Positions 5,928 to 9,197 of a stretch of DNA of 9,197 nt are shown here, in pieces. Positions within the stretch are counted from its first letter, which is position 1. Each line of letters begins with the position of its first letter. The translations under genes and the position numbers were made by a program. Origin of the DNA: an uncultured Ruminococcus sp. GTDB taxonomy: Bacteria > Bacillota > Clostridia > Oscillospirales > CAG-272. The notes below the pieces were generated by a model. The model was not told the origin of the DNA. It worked only from the letters and a program-made list of their open reading frames with translations, and ran no database searches. Location: assembly GCA_902791785.1 (NCBI GenBank), contig CADAXH010000042.1, positions 1 through 9,197 on the forward strand. Reading direction: 5' to 3'.

Positions 5928-7886
5928 ATGAAAAAAATTCTAGCATTGGTCATTGGAATTATTCTTGTCGTTTCTCTTCTGTCATCATGCACAGTAACAA
6001 TCGGCTCAGATGACAAGGGTCTGGATGCGGCATATGAATATGTTTTGACAATGTACAAAGACAAACCGACAATTACCCCGTCAGACTTTGACGTAATTGC
6101 TGTTGTCACAATTGAAGGCGAAGCTTTCCCGATTACATGGGAAGTTGAAGTTACAAAGGGCGACGCCAACAGCGTTAAACTCGTAAAGAGTGAAGACGGA
6201 AAAACAGTCAGAGTTGACATTGACGAAAAGGTTACATCATCTGTTGACTACAACCTCAAATTCAGAATTGAAAAGAACGGAAACTCATGTTCAGCAGGAT
6301 TTGTGCACTCAATTCCGGAATACAAGCTGTTCTCATGGCAGCAGTATGTAGATGCTGCAGAAGATGAGACCCTGACAGTAAGAGGTATCGTAACTGGTAT
6401 TATCTCAAAGTCTCTCGGCGACAGCTACAACTGCCTGTATTTCGAAGATGACGACGGCGGTTACTATGCATACGGCATGGCAACAGACCCCGTTGAGCAG
6501 GCTGTTGAAATCGGTGACGAAGTTTACGTCACAGGTAAGAGAACAACTTACAGCGGCACATGGGAAATCAAGGAAGCAAGCTTTGAAGTAGTAAGCCACA
6601 ACAAAGATGTTGACCCGAAAGACATCACGGAATTATACAAGAACGCATCATCTCTCAAGGATGAGGCTCTCGCAAAACTCCAGAGCTCACTCGTTACAAT
6701 CAAGGATGTTGAAATCACAGGACAGGACAAGGGATCAGGGTATTACAAATTCAAACTCGGTTCACTCGAGTCATACGTAAGAATCTCTTCTTCAGTATGT
6801 CCTCTCGATGCAGCTGACACAACAGCTTTCATTGAAGATCACACAACTCACTTCGGATACATTGCAGACGTAACAGGTGTCGTTTGTCTCTATGACGGCG
6901 CATTCTATCTGACTCCTGTTTCACTGAATGCTTTTGATTACAAGAGCCTCCCGCAGAAATCCGACAAGGAAATGGTTGAAGTTGAAAAGGGACTCATCAA
7001 ATTCCCTGCAACAGTAACAGACAACACAACATTTGATCTGTTGCCGACAGGAACAACATACACTCAGGTCAAGATTGAATGGTCAATCGTTTCAGGCACA
7101 TGCGCAACACTTGAAGACGGTGTTCTTGTTATCACAATTCCTGACAGCGACGAGACAGTTGTACTCAAAGCAGTATTCACATCAGGAGATGAAAAATCTG
7201 AAACAACATATTCAATCAATGTAGTTGCAACCGAACTCTCATACAAACAGATAGTTGAAGCTGCATATGCACTTGGTAAAGATGAAAAGCTTGATGGAAC
7301 TTACAGACTCTACGGCGAAATCATCAGAATAGATACAGCATATTCAGAAGAGTATAAGAACATAACTGTAACAATTGTTGTTGACGGTCTGACAGAAAAG
7401 CCGATCCAGTGCTTCAGACTCAAAGGTGAAGGCGCAGCTGATCTTGCAGTCGGAGATTTCATTACTGTTGAAGGAATTCTCAAGAACTACGTTAAGAATG
7501 ATGTTTCAACAATCGAGTTTGACTCAGGATGCGTGCTTCTCGGAACAGAAGAAGTTCTCGATCAGTCAAAGATACTCGGAGCAGCTTATGCTCTCGCCGG
7601 CAGCGAAAAGATGGCAAATCCTTCAATTCTCCAGGGCGTAATCAAGACTATCGACACAGCATATTCAGAAGAGTATAAGAACATCACCGTAACAATCGTT
7701 GTTGCCGGACTGGAAGAATATCCGATCCAGTGCTTCAGACTCAAGGGTGAAGGTGTAGACACTCTCGCTGTAGGCGATGAAATCTACGTCAAAGGTACAC
7801 TCAAGAACTACGTCAAGAACGAAGTATCCACAATCGAGTTTGACGCAGGATGCGAACTTATAGGCAAGGTAATTACTACCGAATAA
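5928..7886 (+). CDS. multidomain surface lipoprotein with Ig-like and OB-fold-like modules
   Basis: Not recognised as a named gene. It has a lipoprotein signal peptide with lipobox LSSC, Cys21 being the likely anchor. Visible modules are: about 30-128, an Ig-like beta domain (ITPSDFDVIAVVTIEGEAF, ITWEVEV); about 135-225, an OB-like module (LTVRGIVTGIIS ... GDEVYVTGKRTTYSGTWEI); about 245-335, a second OB-like module (YIADVTGVVCLYDGAFYLTP); about 350-433, an Ig-like module with the ALPATV-type opening (GLIKFPATVTDNTTF) seen in atrophied bacterial Ig domains; and 438-651, two tandem OB-like repeats. No enzyme motif was found, so a binding or scaffolding role outside the cell is more likely than catalysis. 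AGGAGAG at 5914-5920, seven bases from the ATG, supports the start, and the gap after the SNase gene is 37 bp. Two consecutive TAA codons end the gene. Being next to a nuclease with similar OB-like modules suggests a shared ligand, possibly nucleic acid; this is inference. Confidence 0.8.
   Translation: MKKILALVIGIILVVSLLSSCTVTIGSDDKGLDAAYEYVLTMYKDKPTITPSDFDVIAVVTIEGEAFPITWEVEVTKGDANSVKLVKSEDGKTVRVDIDEKVTSSVDYNLKFRIEKNGNSCSAGFVHSIPEYKLFSWQQYVDAAEDETLTVRGIVTGIISKSLGDSYNCLYFEDDDGGYYAYGMATDPVEQAVEIGDEVYVTGKRTTYSGTWEIKEASFEVVSHNKDVDPKDITELYKNASSLKDEALAKLQSSLVTIKDVEITGQDKGSGYYKFKLGSLESYVRISSSVCPLDAADTTAFIEDHTTHFGYIADVTGVVCLYDGAFYLTPVSLNAFDYKSLPQKSDKEMVEVEKGLIKFPATVTDNTTFDLLPTGTTYTQVKIEWSIVSGTCATLEDGVLVITIPDSDETVVLKAVFTSGDEKSETTYSINVVATELSYKQIVEAAYALGKDEKLDGTYRLYGEIIRIDTAYSEEYKNITVTIVVDGLTEKPIQCFRLKGEGAADLAVGDFITVEGILKNYVKNDVSTIEFDSGCVLLGTEEVLDQSKILGAAYALAGSEKMANPSILQGVIKTIDTAYSEEYKNITVTIVVAGLEEYPIQCFRLKGEGVDTLAVGDEIYVKGTLKNYVKNEVSTIEFDAGCELIGKVITTE
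7239..7559 (+). repeat. tandem OB-like repeat, copy 1 (321 bp, 107 residues)
   Basis: Codes for residues 438-544 of the Ig/OB lipoprotein. It aligns without gaps to the next 107 residues, with about 69 identities by hand count (roughly 65%). The strongest shared blocks are DTAYSEEYKNITVTIVV (469-485), PIQCFRLKGEG (492-502) and STIEFD (527-532). At DNA level, 29 bases at 7335-7363 recur exactly at 7656-7684, while neighbouring codons differ mostly at third positions. This points to a duplication that is recent or kept similar by conversion. Each copy carries two cysteines at equivalent places (C495 and C535 here). Confidence 0.92.
7560..7880 (+). repeat. tandem OB-like repeat, copy 2 (321 bp, 107 residues)
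   Basis: Codes for residues 545-651, directly following copy 1 with an exact 321-base period. The matching blocks are DTAYSEEYKNITVTIVV (576-592), PIQCFRLKGEG (599-609) and STIEFD (634-639). The equivalent cysteines are C602 and C642. The first 25 residues of each copy (AAYAL region) are much less conserved than the core, as expected for a linker or helix between OB-like domains. The gene stops just after this copy. Confidence 0.92.
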
Positions 7887-7924
7887 TAAGGATTCATAAA
7901 CAATAAAAAGCAAAAAACATCAGG

Positions 7925-7960
7925 GTATGTCCACAAAATTCCGGTATTTTGTGGACATAC
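7925..7960. promoter_or_regulatory. perfect 15-bp inverted repeat with 6-base spacer
   Basis: The left arm GTATGTCCACAAAAT (7925-7939) and right arm ATTTTGTGGACATAC (7946-7960) are exact reverse complements around the spacer TCCGGT. As RNA, one further G-U pair is possible (7924 with 7961). It lies 38 bases after the end of the Ig/OB lipoprotein gene and 20 bases before the ATG of the next gene. There is no T-run after it on the + strand (tggaataatcgagg follows), so it is not a canonical intrinsic terminator for these genes. Read on the - strand it is followed, six bases later, by a run of six T, but no - strand gene ends here. It may be an operator for a dimeric regulator, an mRNA stability or processing stem, or a poor terminator. 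The repeat is certain; its role is not. Confidence 0.75.
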
Positions 7961-7970
7961 TGGAATAATC

Positions 7971-7974
7971 GAGG
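7971..7974 (+). promoter_or_regulatory. ribosome binding site fixing the start of the 3'-terminal gene
   Basis: GAGG six bases upstream of the ATG at 7981. Together with the Lys-Lys plus hydrophobic N-terminus that follows, it supports this start for an open frame that has no stop before the window ends. Confidence 0.65.
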
Positions 7975-7980
7975 TTTATT

Positions 7981-9197
7981 ATGAAAAAGTTTATTTCGGT
8001 TTTCTTTTCATTAATATTATGTTTGTCGCTGTGTCTCGGACTGCTGTGTGAAGGACTGTATTTCGGTATCCAGAGCACACTGGCCGAAAAGGCAAGAAGC
8101 AATTCATATGTTTCCGAACTCGACAGAAAACCGTCTGTTCCGAAGAATAGAGAGAGATCAGATGCTTCAGAAGCAATCGACATGCTCAGGGCAACCAGAC
8201 AGGAAATTGACGAACTGAACCTGATCGGCATTACTCTTGACGATACAACCTTAACAGTTGTGGGAAGCGCATTGTGCGACATCCTTGATTCCTGCGGAGT
8301 AAACTACAAACGCTCTACCATTATGGGAATAATGGGAGATATCAGGGACGATGAAGATTTCAATCTGTTTTTGTATGAACTCGTAGTCAAGCTGCTCAAC
8401 AAGAAAGTATATACAGAAAAAGAAGAGGAATACTCACTGAGCGAACTGATTGAAGTCTGCGAAAACAACAAAGATACAATCGAACGCTTCTGCAGAGAAG
8501 AATTCAGAAAGTATGACGTTGAACTCAACCAGGGCCTTCTCGATAATATTTCAAAGAAGTGTGAAGAGTATCTGAAACAGAAAGTCACCCTTTCTATAGA
8601 TGATAATTATGTATTCACTCATCTTATTGAGGCGCTCCTCAGGGCATTCAGAAAAGATATATCCGACAAAGTTGACGGATACCAGCATAGTATTCAGGCT
8701 GAAGTTGCCGGCTATATAAAGAAGGTCCTCGACGAAAGCAGAGTGGATTATGATCCGAGCATCGTGAATGACATCGCATATGACGTTGTCAATTCAAAGA
8801 AGATGATTGGGGTTCTCCAGGATATGGCGTCACAGCTTCTCAGTGTTGCCGCTTCCGGAAAGCAGGATGTTGATCTTGCAGGCGAGATTCAGAATGCAAT
8901 CAGAAAGCACGAAAAAGACATCAACGATTTCGTAAGGGAAACACTGAAAAAGTACAATATTTCAATTTCAGGAGAAGCTGCCGACAAGATCGACCAGTGG
9001 TGCAAAGAGAATCTCGGAACAGGCTACAAATTCGATCCCAATGATCCTAAAGCGTTCAGTGAACTTGCTGCGGGATACATAGGCGCAGATTTCAACGCAT
9101 CCACACTCAATGCATTCCAGCAGTCTTCAGGTACAATTCTTGAAGAACTGTACGGAAGAGTTCCTCAGCCTGTTGTTCAGGCAGTTGCATATCTCAT
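7981..9197 (+). CDS. unrecognised secreted or membrane-anchored helical protein, 3' end outside window
   Basis: An open frame of 405 complete codons with no stop before the window edge; the protein is therefore C-terminally incomplete here. The N-terminus MKKFISVFFSLILCLSLCLG continues hydrophobic to about residue 30, acting as a signal peptide or signal anchor. Cys14, 18 and 23 lie within it, but none sits in a good lipobox, and LAEKA (34-38) could be a cleavage site. The rest is highly charged and mostly helix-like, without recognisable enzyme motifs. Residues 101-198 and 249-345 appear to be a diverged internal duplication (ILDSCGVNYKRS with VLDESRVDYDPS; KDTIERFCREEFRKY with KDINDFVRETLKKY; Cys194 with Cys341). 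Codon use matches the upstream genes. It lies 94 bp after the lipoprotein gene, beyond the inverted repeat, so it may be in the same or a separate transcript. I do not recognise the family and assign no function. Confidence 0.8.
   Translation, partial: MKKFISVFFSLILCLSLCLGLLCEGLYFGIQSTLAEKARSNSYVSELDRKPSVPKNRERSDASEAIDMLRATRQEIDELNLIGITLDDTTLTVVGSALCDILDSCGVNYKRSTIMGIMGDIRDDEDFNLFLYELVVKLLNKKVYTEKEEEYSLSELIEVCENNKDTIERFCREEFRKYDVELNQGLLDNISKKCEEYLKQKVTLSIDDNYVFTHLIEALLRAFRKDISDKVDGYQHSIQAEVAGYIKKVLDESRVDYDPSIVNDIAYDVVNSKKMIGVLQDMASQLLSVAASGKQDVDLAGEIQNAIRKHEKDINDFVRETLKKYNISISGEAADKIDQWCKENLGTGYKFDPNDPKAFSELAAGYIGADFNASTLNAFQQSSGTILEELYGRVPQPVVQAVAYL
8281..8574 (+). repeat. diverged internal repeat, copy 1, in the 3'-terminal protein
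   Basis: Codes for residues 101-198. It aligns to residues 249-345 at an offset of 148, changing to 147 after a one-residue gap near residue 166. Matching landmarks are LD and V-Y-S in the first helix (102-112), LL before Lys/Asn (138-140), KD (164-165), F170, R172, E173, KY (177-178), D188, I190, C194 and L198. Identity is low, so this is a protein-level duplication seen by pattern rather than a DNA repeat. Confidence 0.55.
8725..9015 (+). repeat. diverged internal repeat, copy 2, in the 3'-terminal protein
   Basis: Codes for residues 249-345, the partner of residues 101-198. Equivalent landmarks are L250 D251, V255, Y257, S260, LL (286-287), K312 D313, F317, R319, E320, K324 Y325, D335, I337, C341 and L345. 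The helix pattern, spacing and the single conserved cysteine near the end match copy 1. Confidence 0.55.

Noticed and set aside
7239..7880. CRISPR or non-coding direct repeat
   Set aside because: The repeat is in frame, keeps a 321-base period and conserves protein sequence more than third-codon positions, so it is a protein domain duplication.
7925..7960. DnaA-box pair or replication-related site
   Set aside because: The arms contain TCCACA/TGTGGA, which resembles part of a DnaA box, but each differs from the consensus at the outer positions, and there is no cluster of boxes, AT-rich unwinding region or replication gene nearby.
7900..7970. Rho-independent terminator after the Ig/OB lipoprotein gene
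   Set aside because: The stem is strong but no T-run follows it on the + strand; only the - strand orientation has one, at a six-base distance and without a gene to terminate.
7920..8282. 120-codon open frame on the - strand over the inverted repeat
   Set aside because: Its product is a shadow of the opposite frame of the 3'-terminal gene, which has a binding site and signal-like N-terminus; it has no supporting start context.

Overview
The window reads as one co-directional (+ strand) gene cluster from a low-to-moderate G+C Gram-positive bacterium, most likely an anaerobic member of Bacillota (Clostridia or a related gut/rumen lineage). The grounds are strong AGGAG-type ribosome binding sites, AGA-rich arginine codons, TAA at every visible stop, lipobox signal peptides of the LLSSC type, and no in-frame TGA, so the standard code was assumed. 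The exact taxon cannot be fixed from the sequence alone.

Layout: (1) 54-3093 encodes the cytoplasmic and membrane parts of a CUT1-type ABC importer: a MalK/UgpC/MsmK-like ATPase and two MalF/MalG-like permeases with EAA loops, separated by 3 and 10 bp. (2) After a 59-bp gap with a small hairpin, 3153-4568 encodes the family 1 solute-binding lipoprotein. (3) Five bases later, 4574-5890 encodes a lipoprotein with a Staphylococcus-nuclease-like domain followed by two probable OB folds. (4) 5928-7886 encodes a 652-residue lipoprotein of Ig-like and OB-fold-like modules ending in a tandem 107-residue duplication. (5) A 94-bp gap holds a perfect 15-bp inverted repeat. (6) 7981-9197 is the 5' part of an unrecognised, probably secreted or membrane-anchored helical protein that runs off the window and contains an internal duplication.

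How the genes may work together (inference): the importer by itself looks like an oligosaccharide or glycerol-phosphate-class system, but the two downstream lipoproteins carry nuclease and OB-fold features. This recalls the surface nuclease lipoproteins encoded next to ABC transporter genes in some mycoplasmas, and the nuclease plus OB-fold architecture of Bacillus YhcR. A reasonable hypothesis is a surface nucleic-acid capture, cleavage and uptake unit in which the importer takes up a nucleotide, nucleoside or sugar breakdown product. The substrate is not shown by the sequence. No RNA genes, insertion sequences, CRISPR arrays or clear intrinsic terminators were seen. The promoter of the operon is probably upstream of the window.
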